In this document: piece after piece, positions 22,494 to 30,687 of the stretch
How the letters are laid out: each line of letters starts with the position of its first letter
How positions within the stretch are numbered: position 1 is the first letter of the stretch
Source: Arcticibacter sp.
Lineage (GTDB): Bacteria > Bacteroidota > Bacteroidia > 2-12-FULL-35-15
Direction: 5' to 3'
Assembly (NCBI GenBank): GCA_021155045.1
Contig: JAJNQB010000015.1
Location: 1-33,495 of the forward strand
DNA: 33,495 nucleotides
Notes under the pieces: model-generated
What the model was told of the DNA's origin: nothing
The model's input: the letters and a program-made list of their open reading frames with translations, nothing else
Database searches by the model: none
Position numbers and translations under genes: made by a program

Positions 22494-24356
22494 TTAATCA
22501 ATAAGCTCAACACTACGTTTAATAAACTTGGTTAATTCTTCGCCTTTTAAAAGCCCTTGCGAAAGCATTGCCAAATCAGCAGCTTGTTTTGTCAGTTGCT
22601 TTTGTTTGTTTTCATCTTTTTCATTTAAAATTTTTGAAATCAAAGGATGATTACTATTTACAACTAAATTATGCATATCTGGCAATGAACCATAAAAATT
22701 CATTCCTCCACCACCCATTGCACTCATATCTTTCATTCTGCGCATAAATTCAGGTTTCGTAATCAACATCGGTGCATCTTTTTCACTTAAGCTTTCAAAA
22801 ACTACAGTGAATTTTTCTTTTGGCACAATTGATTCAACAACAGGTTGTAATTTTTTTTGTTCTTCTTCTGATAATTTAGAAGGTTGAACATCTTCTTTTT
22901 TAATTAATTTATCTATTGTGTCGCTATCAACCCTCACAAAGGATGTGTTTTCTAATTTTGATTCTAATTGATTGATGAAATGAGCATCAATTGGACTATC
23001 AAACACCAATACTTCATAACCTCTTTCTTTTGCTGTTTCAATAAAACTATGTTGCTCTTCAGCATTGGATGTATAAAGATAAATTACACGTTTATCTTTA
23101 TCTGTTTGTGCTGATTTTACCTTTTCAGCAAACTCGTCCATTGTAAAATAGTTGCCATCAGTATTTTTAAAGAGTGCAAAAGATTTTGCTTTTTCATAAA
23201 ATTTTTCTTCCGACAACATTCCGTATTGAACAAATATTTTTATGTCTTCCCATTTGGATTCAAAATCTGCTCTATCTTTTTTAAATATCTCTTCTAATTT
23301 GTCTGCAACTTTTTTAGTGATGTGTGCAGAAATCTTTTTTACGTTACCATCTGCTTGCAAATAGCTACGGCTTACATTCAATGGAATATCTGGCGAATCG
23401 ATAACTCCTTGTAATAATGCTAAAAAGTCGGGAACAATATTTTCAACGGAATCAGTTACAAAAACCTGATTGCAATACAATTGAATTTTATCTTTTTGAA
23501 TTTCAAACGATTTTTTAAGTTTTGGAAAGAATAAAATCCCTGTTAAATTAAAAGGATAATCTACATTCAAATGAATGTGAAACAATGGATCTTCAAAATT
23601 CATTGGATACAATTCGCGATAGAAGCTTTTGTAATCTTCGTCTTTTAAATCGCTTGGCTTTTTAGTCCATGCTGGAGAAGGATTATTAATGATGTTGTCA
23701 ACTTCTACTTCCTTATCTTTTTCACCTTCTTTTTTAGTCCCAAATTTTATTTCAACAGGTAAAAACTTACAGTATTTTGTAAGTAAAGTACTAATGCGAT
23801 AATCTTCCAAAAACTCTTCTGAGTCTTCTGCAATATGTAACACTATTTCTGTACCTCTGTCTTTCTTTTTAGCATCTTCTATTTTATATTCAGGGCTTCC
23901 ATCACATTCCCAGCGAACAGCTTTAGCGCCTTCTTGATGCGACAAAGAAAATATTTCTACTTTTTTTGCAACCATAAAAGCAGAATAAAATCCTAACCCA
24001 AAATGTCCGATGATTGCATTTGCTTCTGGCGTTTTGTCCTTGTATTTATTTACAAATTCCTCTGCGCCACTAAATGCGATTTGAGTAATGTATTTTTCGA
24101 TTTCTTCTGCAGTCATACCAATACCATTATCTTTTATGGTAAGTGTTTTTGCTTTTTTGTCAATAGCCACTTCAACTTTTAAATTTCCAAGAGTAGCTTT
24201 TGATTCACCCAAAGCAACAAGTGTTTTTAGTTTTTGGGTTGCATCCACAGCATTTGAAACTAACTCACGCAAAAATATTTCGTGATCGCTGTAAAGAAAT
24301 TTTTTAATAATTGGGAAAATGTTTTCTGTTTGAACATTAATTTTTCCTGTGCTCAT
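22494..24356 (-). CDS. htpG: Molecular chaperone HtpG (Hsp90)
   Basis: 620 residues, the usual HtpG length. The GHKL ATPase N-domain shows FLRELVSNAVDA (28-39; Glu31, Asn35), DNGIGM (76-81) and GHFGLGFYSAF (117-127). The middle domain includes LYCNQVFVTD and the client-loop SRSYLQADGNVKKISAHI motif, and the C-terminal dimerisation domain ends at VELID. It acts as a homodimer in the cytoplasm, remodelling clients late in folding. It is monocistronic on the minus strand, divergent from the GT2 fusion gene. A sigma-54-like sequence lies about 55-70 bases upstream of the start (24410-24426). Confidence 0.98.
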   Translation of the reverse strand: MSTGKINVQTENIFPIIKKFLYSDHEIFLRELVSNAVDATQKLKTLVALGESKATLGNLKVEVAIDKKAKTLTIKDNGIGMTAEEIEKYITQIAFSGAEEFVNKYKDKTPEANAIIGHFGLGFYSAFMVAKKVEIFSLSHQEGAKAVRWECDGSPEYKIEDAKKKDRGTEIVLHIAEDSEEFLEDYRISTLLTKYCKFLPVEIKFGTKKEGEKDKEVEVDNIINNPSPAWTKKPSDLKDEDYKSFYRELYPMNFEDPLFHIHLNVDYPFNLTGILFFPKLKKSFEIQKDKIQLYCNQVFVTDSVENIVPDFLALLQGVIDSPDIPLNVSRSYLQADGNVKKISAHITKKVADKLEEIFKKDRADFESKWEDIKIFVQYGMLSEEKFYEKAKSFALFKNTDGNYFTMDEFAEKVKSAQTDKDKRVIYLYTSNAEEQHSFIETAKERGYEVLVFDSPIDAHFINQLESKLENTSFVRVDSDTIDKLIKKEDVQPSKLSEEEQKKLQPVVESIVPKEKFTVVFESLSEKDAPMLITKPEFMRRMKDMSAMGGGGMNFYGSLPDMHNLVVNSNHPLISKILNEKDENKQKQLTKQAADLAMLSQGLLKGEELTKFIKRSVELID

Positions 24357-24409
24357 TTTTTTATGATTAATTGGTTGAATAGTTTATTAGTATTTTTCGC
24401 AACAGGGTT

Positions 24410-24426
24410 TTCAAATGCTGTGCCAG
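24410..24426 (-). promoter_or_regulatory. Sigma-54-like -24/-12 sequence upstream of htpG
   Basis: On the minus strand the sequence CTGGCACAGCATTTGAA resembles the sigma-54 consensus TGGCACG-N4-TTGCA. It has the -24 TGGCAC and a -12 TTGA in place of TTGC, at correct spacing. rpoN is not universal in Bacteroidota, so this may be chance. Confidence 0.25.
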
Positions 24427-24469
24427 TAGAAATAAACTGACAAGATGGCAAAGAGATAATAAATTTCCC

Positions 24470-24477
24470 TATTTTTG
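24470..24477 (+). promoter_or_regulatory. -7 element (TATTTTTG) of the GT2 fusion gene
   Basis: Exact TAnnTTTG, 18 bases before the ATG at 24496. An in-frame TTG at 24475 would lie inside this element, so it is rejected as a start. Confidence 0.5.
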
Positions 24478-24495
24478 GTTTCTTTAAAAATCAGA

Positions 24496-26451
24496 ATGAA
24501 ATTAAGCGTAATCATTGTAAATTATAATGTCCAACATTTTTTGGAACAATGCCTTCATTCGGTATTTAAAGGATTAAAAAACATTCCTTCCGAAGTTTTT
24601 GTGGTAGATAACAACTCTGTAGATGGTTCGGTGCAAATGGTTAAAGAAAAGTTTTCTCAAGCCGTTTTAATTGACAATAAAAAAAATACTGGTTTTTCAT
24701 ACGCTAATAATCAAGCCATTAAACTTGCAAAAGGTGAATATGTTTTATTGCTTAACCCCGATACGGTGGTTGAAGAAGATACTTTTGAAAAAGTAATTGC
24801 ATTTATGGATACTCACTCTGATGCAGGTGGATTAGGAGTTAAAATGATTGATGGCAAAGGAAATTTTTTACCAGAATCAAAAAGAGGCTTACCAACTCCT
24901 TCGGTTGCTTTTTATAAAATATTTGGGTTTTCAAAATTATTTCCAAAATCAAAGTTGTTTGGAAAATATCATTTAGGCTTTTTAGATACGGATAAGACAC
25001 ATGAAGTAGATATTTTATCTGGAGCATTTATGCTATTAAGAAAGTCGGCATTAGATAAAGTAGGGTTGCTCGATGAAACGTTTTTTATGTATGGAGAGGA
25101 TATTGATTTATCTTACAGAATAATTTTGGGTGGCTACAAAAATTATTATTTTCCCGAAACACGTATTATACATTACAAAGGAGAAAGCACTAAAAAAAGC
25201 AGTGTAAATTATGTTTTTGTTTTTTATAGAGCCATGGTAATTTTTGCCGAAAAACATTTTTCGCAAAACAATGCAAAACTTTTTTCGTTTTTAATAAACA
25301 TAGCCATTTATTTACGAGCAGGAGCTGCACTATTTGTCCGTTTTTTAAAGTCCATTTTTTTACCTGCTTTCGATTTTGGAATTTCGTTGCTTGGTTTATT
25401 CCTAATCAAAGAATATTACGAAAAAAACATACGCTTTATTGAAGGTGGTGGTTATTCTGATTTGCTAATTTCTATTGCTTTCCCTGTATATATATTAATT
25501 TGGCTATTCACTATCTATTTAAGTGGGGGCTACGACAAACCGATACGGTTATTAAAAATCATAAGAGGAATTATTGTGGGTACAGGAATTATTTTAATTG
25601 CTTATTCATTATTACCTGAAGCATATCGTTTTTCTAGGGCATTGATTTTATTCGGAATGTTATGGATTCTTTTAGCTTTTTTAATTTCTAGAATTGTACT
25701 GCATTATCTAAAAATAAAATCATACAGCCTAGATACAGATAAAAGCAAACGAATAGCAATTATTGGAACACAAGAAGAATTTGAAAGAGTAAACAAATTG
25801 TTAAAGCAAACAAATGTAAATTATAGTTTTTTAGGTTTTATTTGCGCCAACAATTCTGATAATGCTCACGAAAATTATGTTGGCAACATTAATCAGATTG
25901 AAGAAGTAATTGAAATTTATAAAATAAACGAAGTGATTTTTTGTTCGCGAGATATTACATCTCAAGAAATTATTAATCACATGCACACATTGGTTTCTGC
26001 GGATGTAGATTTTAAAATTGCTCCTCCAGAAAGCCTATCCATCATTGGCAGCAATTCTATTGACACTGCTGGCGACATGTACATCATTGATGTGAATTCC
26101 ATTAGCAAACCAAAAAACAAACGCAACAAGCGTTTGATTGATATTTTATTAAGTGTTTGCTTCTTGATTTTAAGTCCGATTTTATTTTTTGTTCAAGACA
26201 ACAAAATCGGATTTATAAAAAATATTTTTTCTGTTTTATTCGGACTAAAATCTTGGGTTGGATATGGAAATCAAAAACAAGAACACTTACCTAAAATTCG
26301 GTCATCTGTTTTAACACCTGTTGATGCTATAAAAAATATATCAATTACTGAGGATACAAAAAACAGATTGAATTTAGCATATTCAAAAGATTATAAAATC
26401 GAAAACGATTTGAATACAGTAAGAAAGTGTTTGAAAAAATTAGGCAAATAG
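24496..26451 (+). CDS. GT2 glycosyltransferase fused to phosphoglycosyltransferase-like region
   Basis: 651 residues. Residues about 1-255 are a GT2 (WbbL/rhamnosyltransferase-like) domain: VIIVNYN start, VVDNNSVDGS, NPDT (87-90, the metal-binding DxD equivalent) and MYGEDIDLSYRI, the catalytic ED motif. Residues about 260-405 have several membrane helices. Residues about 418-545 resemble the CoA-binding-like domain of polyprenyl phosphoglycosyltransferases (KRIAIIGTQEEFERVN, EVIFCSRDITSQEI). The remainder starts like a bacterial sugar transferase (KRLIDILLSVCFLILSP) and ends with LKSWVGYG, but the catalytic core between them is missing. It thus probably transfers one sugar to a lipid-linked glycan, with a vestigial scaffolding tail. 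Its stop abuts the convergent barrel gene. Confidence 0.88.
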   Translation: MKLSVIIVNYNVQHFLEQCLHSVFKGLKNIPSEVFVVDNNSVDGSVQMVKEKFSQAVLIDNKKNTGFSYANNQAIKLAKGEYVLLLNPDTVVEEDTFEKVIAFMDTHSDAGGLGVKMIDGKGNFLPESKRGLPTPSVAFYKIFGFSKLFPKSKLFGKYHLGFLDTDKTHEVDILSGAFMLLRKSALDKVGLLDETFFMYGEDIDLSYRIILGGYKNYYFPETRIIHYKGESTKKSSVNYVFVFYRAMVIFAEKHFSQNNAKLFSFLINIAIYLRAGAALFVRFLKSIFLPAFDFGISLLGLFLIKEYYEKNIRFIEGGGYSDLLISIAFPVYILIWLFTIYLSGGYDKPIRLLKIIRGIIVGTGIILIAYSLLPEAYRFSRALILFGMLWILLAFLISRIVLHYLKIKSYSLDTDKSKRIAIIGTQEEFERVNKLLKQTNVNYSFLGFICANNSDNAHENYVGNINQIEEVIEIYKINEVIFCSRDITSQEIINHMHTLVSADVDFKIAPPESLSIIGSNSIDTAGDMYIIDVNSISKPKNKRNKRLIDILLSVCFLILSPILFFVQDNKIGFIKNIFSVLFGLKSWVGYGNQKQEHLPKIRSSVLTPVDAIKNISITEDTKNRLNLAYSKDYKIENDLNTVRKCLKKLGK

Positions 26452-27093
26452 TTACTCCACATACGTTGGTGAATTGCACGATTCTTTTGCTCCATCAAAA
26501 ACATATTTCAAGCCAACACGTAATTCAAAATTTTTATTAAAAATATGTAAGTTAGGCGTTACATAGGCTGGCATCACATCTGGATTATAAAATGCTTCAA
26601 CAAAAAATTTAAAATTATAATAACTCACAAATTCCACTCCGCCACCAACTGCAGCACTCACATGCAAAGGCAAAAATTTATTCACAATATCTGGAGAAGT
26701 TGTTCCTTGTACTAAATTATAATCTAATCGTGGACCAACCATAATGTACGGGATAATGCTATACATTTCGTAACGCAATTTGAGATAATTGTTCCAGCTT
26801 AAATATTGTAATTGATTTGGATAATTCGCATCCCCTCTTCTATCAATACTTCCTTTTTGATTGTATTGTATTTCTGTTACCCAGCGAGCATAATCGTGGT
26901 TAAAACATTCTAAAAAAACACTTGCATTAAATCCAACAATGTATTTTTTTCTAGCAATAGAAGCTGGTTCTCTATAAAAAAACTTTTGATTCCCAGCACT
27001 TACACCAGCAGTAATGCCAATACTATTGATAAACTGAGCATTTGCTTCAGCAATTGAAAAAAGTATAATTGATAGTAGAATGAGTTTTTTCAT
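26452..27093 (-). CDS. PorT-like outer-membrane beta-barrel protein
   Basis: 213 residues. Signal peptide 1-19 (MKKLILLSIILFSIAEANA, then Q). The rest alternates short polar turns with amphipathic strands rich in Tyr/Phe (GITAGVSAGNQKFFY, YIVGFNASVFLECF, RWVTEIQYNQKGS, FELRVGLKYVF), typical of the small eight-stranded outer-membrane barrels in Bacteroidota (PorT/OMP_b-brl_2). It is 19 bases downstream of fabD and may be transcribed with it, though no functional link is known. The precise role cannot be told; PorT itself is a T9SS accessory protein, but the family is broad. Confidence 0.82.
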   Translation of the reverse strand: MKKLILLSIILFSIAEANAQFINSIGITAGVSAGNQKFFYREPASIARKKYIVGFNASVFLECFNHDYARWVTEIQYNQKGSIDRRGDANYPNQLQYLSWNNYLKLRYEMYSIIPYIMVGPRLDYNLVQGTTSPDIVNKFLPLHVSAAVGGGVEFVSYYNFKFFVEAFYNPDVMPAYVTPNLHIFNKNFELRVGLKYVFDGAKESCNSPTYVE

Positions 27094-27112
27094 TTCTTAA
27101 GGAACGAAATTA

Positions 27113-27997
27113 TTAAGCGCTTATTGCTTCAACATCTTGGCTAACTTTTTTAACCAAACCTTGCAATACTTTTCCTGGACCTACTTCTGTAAAATGTTTT
27201 GCCCCATCAGCTACCATCTGTTGCACAGTTTGTGTCCACTTTACAGGTGCCGTTAATTGTGCTATCAAATTCTTTTTTATTTCATCAGGATTAGTTACTG
27301 CTACTGCTGTTACATTTTGGTAAACGGGGCAAATAGGTTGATTAAAAGTAGTTGCATTAATGGCAGCCTCTAGCTCAACTGCTGCTGGTTGCATCAATGG
27401 CGAATGAAATGCTCCACCAACAGGCAAAACTAAAGCGCGCTTTGCTCCTGCTGCTTTCATTTTTTCGCAAGCAATGTTTACACCGTTTATTGTTCCTGAA
27501 ATAACTAATTGACCAGGACAATTGTAATTTGCTGCTACTACAACTTCTCCCGATTGAGTAATTTCTGCGCAAATAGTTTCTATTGTTTTATCATCTAAAT
27601 TTAGAACAGCTGCCATTGTACTCGGATTTAACTCACACGCTTTTTGCATAGCCATCGCTCGTTTTGAAACAAGTGTTAATGCATCTTCAAAAGAAAGTGT
27701 TTTATTTGCAACCAAAGCAGAAAACTCTCCTAAGCTATGCCCAGCAACCATGTCGGGCTGCAAACTTTCGCCAAGTGTTTTAGCTATTACTACCGAGTGT
27801 AAAAAAATAGCTGGTTGTGTAACTTTTGTTTGCTTTAGCTCTTCATCTGTACCACCAAACATGATATCTGTGATTTTAAAACCTAAAATATCGTTTGCTT
27901 TTTCAAACATATCTTTTGCAACTGGATTGTTTTCGTATAAATCTTTTCCCATTCCTGAAAATTGAGAACCTTGCCCTGGAAAAATGTATGCTTTCAT
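27113..27997 (-). CDS. fabD: Malonyl-CoA:ACP transacylase FabD
   Basis: 294 residues. Transfers malonyl from CoA to acyl-carrier protein, the first committed loading step of fatty acid elongation. Motifs: FPGQGSQFSGMGKDLYE at the N-terminus, AGHSLGEFSAL with nucleophile Ser88, catalytic His198 in GGAFHSPLM, and the ANYNCPGQLVISG stretch before the ferredoxin-like subdomain. Length is normal. It lies between a terminator (28043-28075) and the PorT-like gene, so its promoter is probably in the 45 bases upstream. No other fab genes are nearby. Confidence 0.97.
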   Translation of the reverse strand: MKAYIFPGQGSQFSGMGKDLYENNPVAKDMFEKANDILGFKITDIMFGGTDEELKQTKVTQPAIFLHSVVIAKTLGESLQPDMVAGHSLGEFSALVANKTLSFEDALTLVSKRAMAMQKACELNPSTMAAVLNLDDKTIETICAEITQSGEVVVAANYNCPGQLVISGTINGVNIACEKMKAAGAKRALVLPVGGAFHSPLMQPAAVELEAAINATTFNQPICPVYQNVTAVAVTNPDEIKKNLIAQLTAPVKWTQTVQQMVADGAKHFTEVGPGKVLQGLVKKVSQDVEAISA

Positions 27998-28042
27998 AGT
28001 ATTATTGTTTAATTAGTATTGGATTCAAAGTAAGTAAAAATA

Positions 28043-28075
28043 AAAAAGAGTTCGGCTATAAGCCGAACTCTTTTT
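28043..28075 (-). terminator. Intrinsic terminator after the BI-1 gene
   Basis: AAAAAGAGTTCGGCT (28043-28057) and AGCCGAACTCTTTTT (28061-28075) are a perfect 15-bp stem with a 3-base loop, ending in a U-run on the minus strand, 24 bases after the stop at 28099. Confidence 0.92.
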
Positions 28076-28098
28076 ATTCACAATGCTTTGTGAGAATA

Positions 28099-28818
28099 TT
28101 AATTTTTTCTGCCAAACAAACGTAATAACGTTAAAAATAAGTTGATGAAAGTGATGTATAAACTCATCGCACCCCAAATTGCTAATTTTTTGCCTTGAAC
28201 AGTATCCACATTTGCTTGTGCTCCTAATTGCTTTAACATTTGAACTTTGTAGGCTGTTAAACCTGTAAAAATAAATACACAAAGAACATCAATAATAAAC
28301 GTATCACCACCTGTAAACATCATAATTACAGAAGCGATGATAACTCCAAAAAGCGCCATCATTAATATTGTTCCTAATTTAGTTAAATCTGTTTTTGTGG
28401 TATAACCCAATACAGCCATCAATCCAAATACTCCTGCAGTTATAAAAAAAGTTTGGTAAATAAATGAATGAGCATAAGCAACAAAAATAAAACTTAAACT
28501 CATGCCCATTGTTCCTGCATACAATGCAAATAAAAGAACAATTAGAGGCAATGAAAGCCTTTCGAATCCAAAATTAATTACCAATACAAATGCTAATGGC
28601 GCAAACAACACAATATAACCAAGCATTGTAAATCCTTTTTCAGCAACTAACAAGCTAAGCAATTCCATATTTGTACCAAACACATAAGAAATTACTCCTG
28701 TTACCGCCAAAGCTGCAAACATCCAAGAAAAAACATTTGCCATAAATGTTTTCGACATTGCGCCTGTTTCTTGCTCACTCTGAGCAAAATCGAAACCTTT
28801 AAAATTATTTAAGTCCAT
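28099..28818 (-). CDS. Bax inhibitor-1 / YccA (TMBIM) family membrane protein
   Basis: 239 residues with about seven membrane helices after a short cytosolic N-terminus (MDLNNFKGFDFAQSE). The family features include the first helix region TFMANVFSWMFAALAVTGVI and the late helix with DVLCVFIFTGLTAYKVQ, which contains the conserved acidic residues of the pH-sensitive calcium-leak pore. Bacterial members (YetJ, YccA) act in calcium leak or in modulating FtsH. It is monocistronic, with a strong terminator. Which of these roles it has here is not shown. Confidence 0.93.
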   Translation of the reverse strand: MDLNNFKGFDFAQSEQETGAMSKTFMANVFSWMFAALAVTGVISYVFGTNMELLSLLVAEKGFTMLGYIVLFAPLAFVLVINFGFERLSLPLIVLLFALYAGTMGMSLSFIFVAYAHSFIYQTFFITAGVFGLMAVLGYTTKTDLTKLGTILMMALFGVIIASVIMMFTGGDTFIIDVLCVFIFTGLTAYKVQMLKQLGAQANVDTVQGKKLAIWGAMSLYITFINLFLTLLRLFGRKN

Positions 28819-28917
28819 AAATTAAGTTTTTATATTTGAAAATATATTGACAAAGGTAGTACCAAATGTGTATTAATGCAATATTGTCAGTTTATATTTT
28901 ATATTTTTAACAAAAAA

Positions 28918-29601
28918 ATGAATTCAACTACAACCATATACAATTTAGTAGAAGCAGAAAAAAAAGCTGCATTACTTTTTCAAACTATTGAAAATAGGCA
29001 GTTTATAGTGGAAGGGAAATCAGAAAAACAGTTAAATACTGAAATTTATAATTTGGCTTTTGAACTTTTCGGAATAAAAAAATATTGGCATAAACGCATC
29101 GTTAGGGCAGGAAAAAACACTTTATTGCCGTACAAAGAAAATCCTCCTGATTTGATATTACAAAATGATGATATTTTATTTTTTGATTTCGGGCCTGTAT
29201 TCGAAAACTGGGAAGCTGATTTTGGAAGAACGTATGTAATTGGACAAAATCAAAAAAAATTAAAACTTAAAAATGATGTTGCATTAGCTTGGGAAGAAGG
29301 TAAACAATTTTACCATCAAAATAAAAACAACTTAACTGGGGCAGATTTTTATAATTACACTAAGCAATTAGCTAAAAAATATGGTTGGGAATATGGCAAT
29401 GAACATTGTGGGCATTTAGTTGGTAATTTTCCGCACGAAAAAATCGTTGGAGAAGAAAAGATAAATTACATTCATCCACAAAACAATCTGTTAATGAATG
29501 AAAAAGATAAAAATGGGAATAATCGTTTTTGGATTTATGAAATCCATTTTATTGATACCAACCAGCAGATTGGCGGTTTTTTTGAACAATTAGTATCTTA
29601 A
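28918..29601 (+). CDS. M24-family metallopeptidase (aminopeptidase P-like, short form)
   Basis: 227 residues from ATG 28918; an in-frame ATG at 28876 would add 14 hydrophobic/aromatic residues lacking any homologous look, so it is not used. The pita-bread fold ligands can be seen: Asp90 (LFFDFGP), Asp101 (EADFGRTYV), His166 (NEHCGHLVG), Glu208 (IYEIHF) and Glu223 (GGFFEQLV), i.e. the D-D-H-E-E set, so it should be catalytically competent. The N-terminal creatinase domain of full-length aminopeptidase P is absent. Substrate unknown. First of a four-gene co-directional run with the GNAT, lipoprotein and antiporter genes; the next gene starts 5 bases on. Confidence 0.88.
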   Translation: MNSTTTIYNLVEAEKKAALLFQTIENRQFIVEGKSEKQLNTEIYNLAFELFGIKKYWHKRIVRAGKNTLLPYKENPPDLILQNDDILFFDFGPVFENWEADFGRTYVIGQNQKKLKLKNDVALAWEEGKQFYHQNKNNLTGADFYNYTKQLAKKYGWEYGNEHCGHLVGNFPHEKIVGEEKINYIHPQNNLLMNEKDKNGNNRFWIYEIHFIDTNQQIGGFFEQLVS

Positions 29602-29606
29602 CAACA

Positions 29607-30104
29607 ATGGAATATAAATTAAGACCTTGGACTATTAATGATTTAGAAAGTTTGGTAAAATATGCCAACAACCAAAATATTGCAAAAAATTTAACAGATA
29701 GATTTCCGCATCCCTACACTCTTGAAAATGGAAAAGCATTTATTGAAATGGCAACCCAAAATATTCCAACAAGCATTTTTGCAATTGAAATCAATGGACA
29801 AGCATCTGGGGGAATTGGATTGCACTTTCAACAAGACATACAACGAAAAAATGCAGAATTAGGCTATTGGCTTGCTGAACCATTTTGGGGAAATGGCATA
29901 ATTACTAAGGCAATAAAAGAAATTACAGATTATGGTTTTAAAACATTTGATATAACACGAATATACGCTCGCCCATACGGCACAAACATTGCATCACAAA
30001 AAGTATTAGAAAAAGTAGGATATAAATTAGAGGGGAGATTTGAAAAAACTCTTTATAAAAACAATGAATTTTTAGATGAATTAATTTATGCAATCAGAAA
30101 ATAA
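29607..30104 (+). CDS. GNAT N-acetyltransferase (RimJ/RimL-type)
   Basis: 165 residues. GNAT fold with beta4/helix-3 acetyl-CoA site in ELGYWLAEPFWGNGIITKAI (85-104), followed by the family's YGFKTFDITRIYARPYGTNI (109-128) and SQKVLEKVGYKLEG (130-143). Members of this subgroup acetylate protein N-termini or small amines; the substrate cannot be deduced. It lies 5 bases after the M24 peptidase stop, so the two are probably translated from one message. Confidence 0.92.
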   Translation: MEYKLRPWTINDLESLVKYANNQNIAKNLTDRFPHPYTLENGKAFIEMATQNIPTSIFAIEINGQASGGIGLHFQQDIQRKNAELGYWLAEPFWGNGIITKAIKEITDYGFKTFDITRIYARPYGTNIASQKVLEKVGYKLEGRFEKTLYKNNEFLDELIYAIRK

Positions 30105-30111
30105 ATTTATC

Positions 30112-30645
30112 GTGAAAATACTTTTTAATTTCACTTTTTTAATTTCAATCTTAAACTTTGGCTGCAATTCATCTCATGAAGAAAAAGCAGCAGTAAAAAC
30201 GTTAGATACTTCATCTATTATAAAAGATTCTTTAATTAAAGAATATATTGAAAACTCAGCTATAGATTCATTAAAAAAAATTAATAGCCTTTTTAAGTCA
30301 ACTTTTGAAGACTTAAAGCAAATTAAATCCTGTAAAATTTATTTGCTAAATAATGGAGAATTATTTTCGGATACAAATGATGAAAAGCCTGACGAATATG
30401 GATTTTATAATGGTCCTTTTAAAATAATTTTAAAATGGGAAAAGGAAATTTACAATGGGTATTCTAATGAAAAAAAAATTAATTTTAATGAAACTAAAAT
30501 TATCATAATTAACCGTTCAGAGATGTACCTATTCATTAGGTGGAAAGACACTCCTGATTTATGTGATTACAGTTATTCATTATATATAGTTGAAAATCAT
30601 AAACTAAAAAAAATATCAGATACCGCATTTGGTTGTGATATTTAA
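30112..30645 (+). CDS. Putative lipoprotein of unknown function
   Basis: 177 residues using the GTG at 30112. This gives MKILFNFTFLISILNFGC, a proper lipoprotein signal with lipobox NFGC. An ATG at 30088 in the same frame would overlap the GNAT gene by 17 bases and put eight polar residues before the signal, so the GTG is preferred, although not proven. The mature part has a Lys-rich linker and then a compact region with aromatic residues (DEYGFYNGPFKIILKWEKEI, EMYLFIRWKDTPDLCDYSYS) and two Cys that could pair. No family recognised. It sits in a tight run between the GNAT and the antiporter. Confidence 0.7.
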   Translation: MKILFNFTFLISILNFGCNSSHEEKAAVKTLDTSSIIKDSLIKEYIENSAIDSLKKINSLFKSTFEDLKQIKSCKIYLLNNGELFSDTNDEKPDEYGFYNGPFKIILKWEKEIYNGYSNEKKINFNETKIIIINRSEMYLFIRWKDTPDLCDYSYSLYIVENHKLKKISDTAFGCDI

Positions 30646-30687
30646 TTCCTTTAGCTTTGAGGAAATAAAAAAAACAAGAATTACCTA

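Noticed and set aside
24475..24495. TTG start for the GT2 fusion gene
   Set aside because: The codon lies within the TATTTTTG promoter element; the ATG at 24496 starts directly at the GT2 fold.
28876..28917. Upstream ATG for the M24 peptidase
   Set aside because: The added segment is aromatic and unlike the family, and an A-rich leader precedes the ATG at 28918, as for other genes here.
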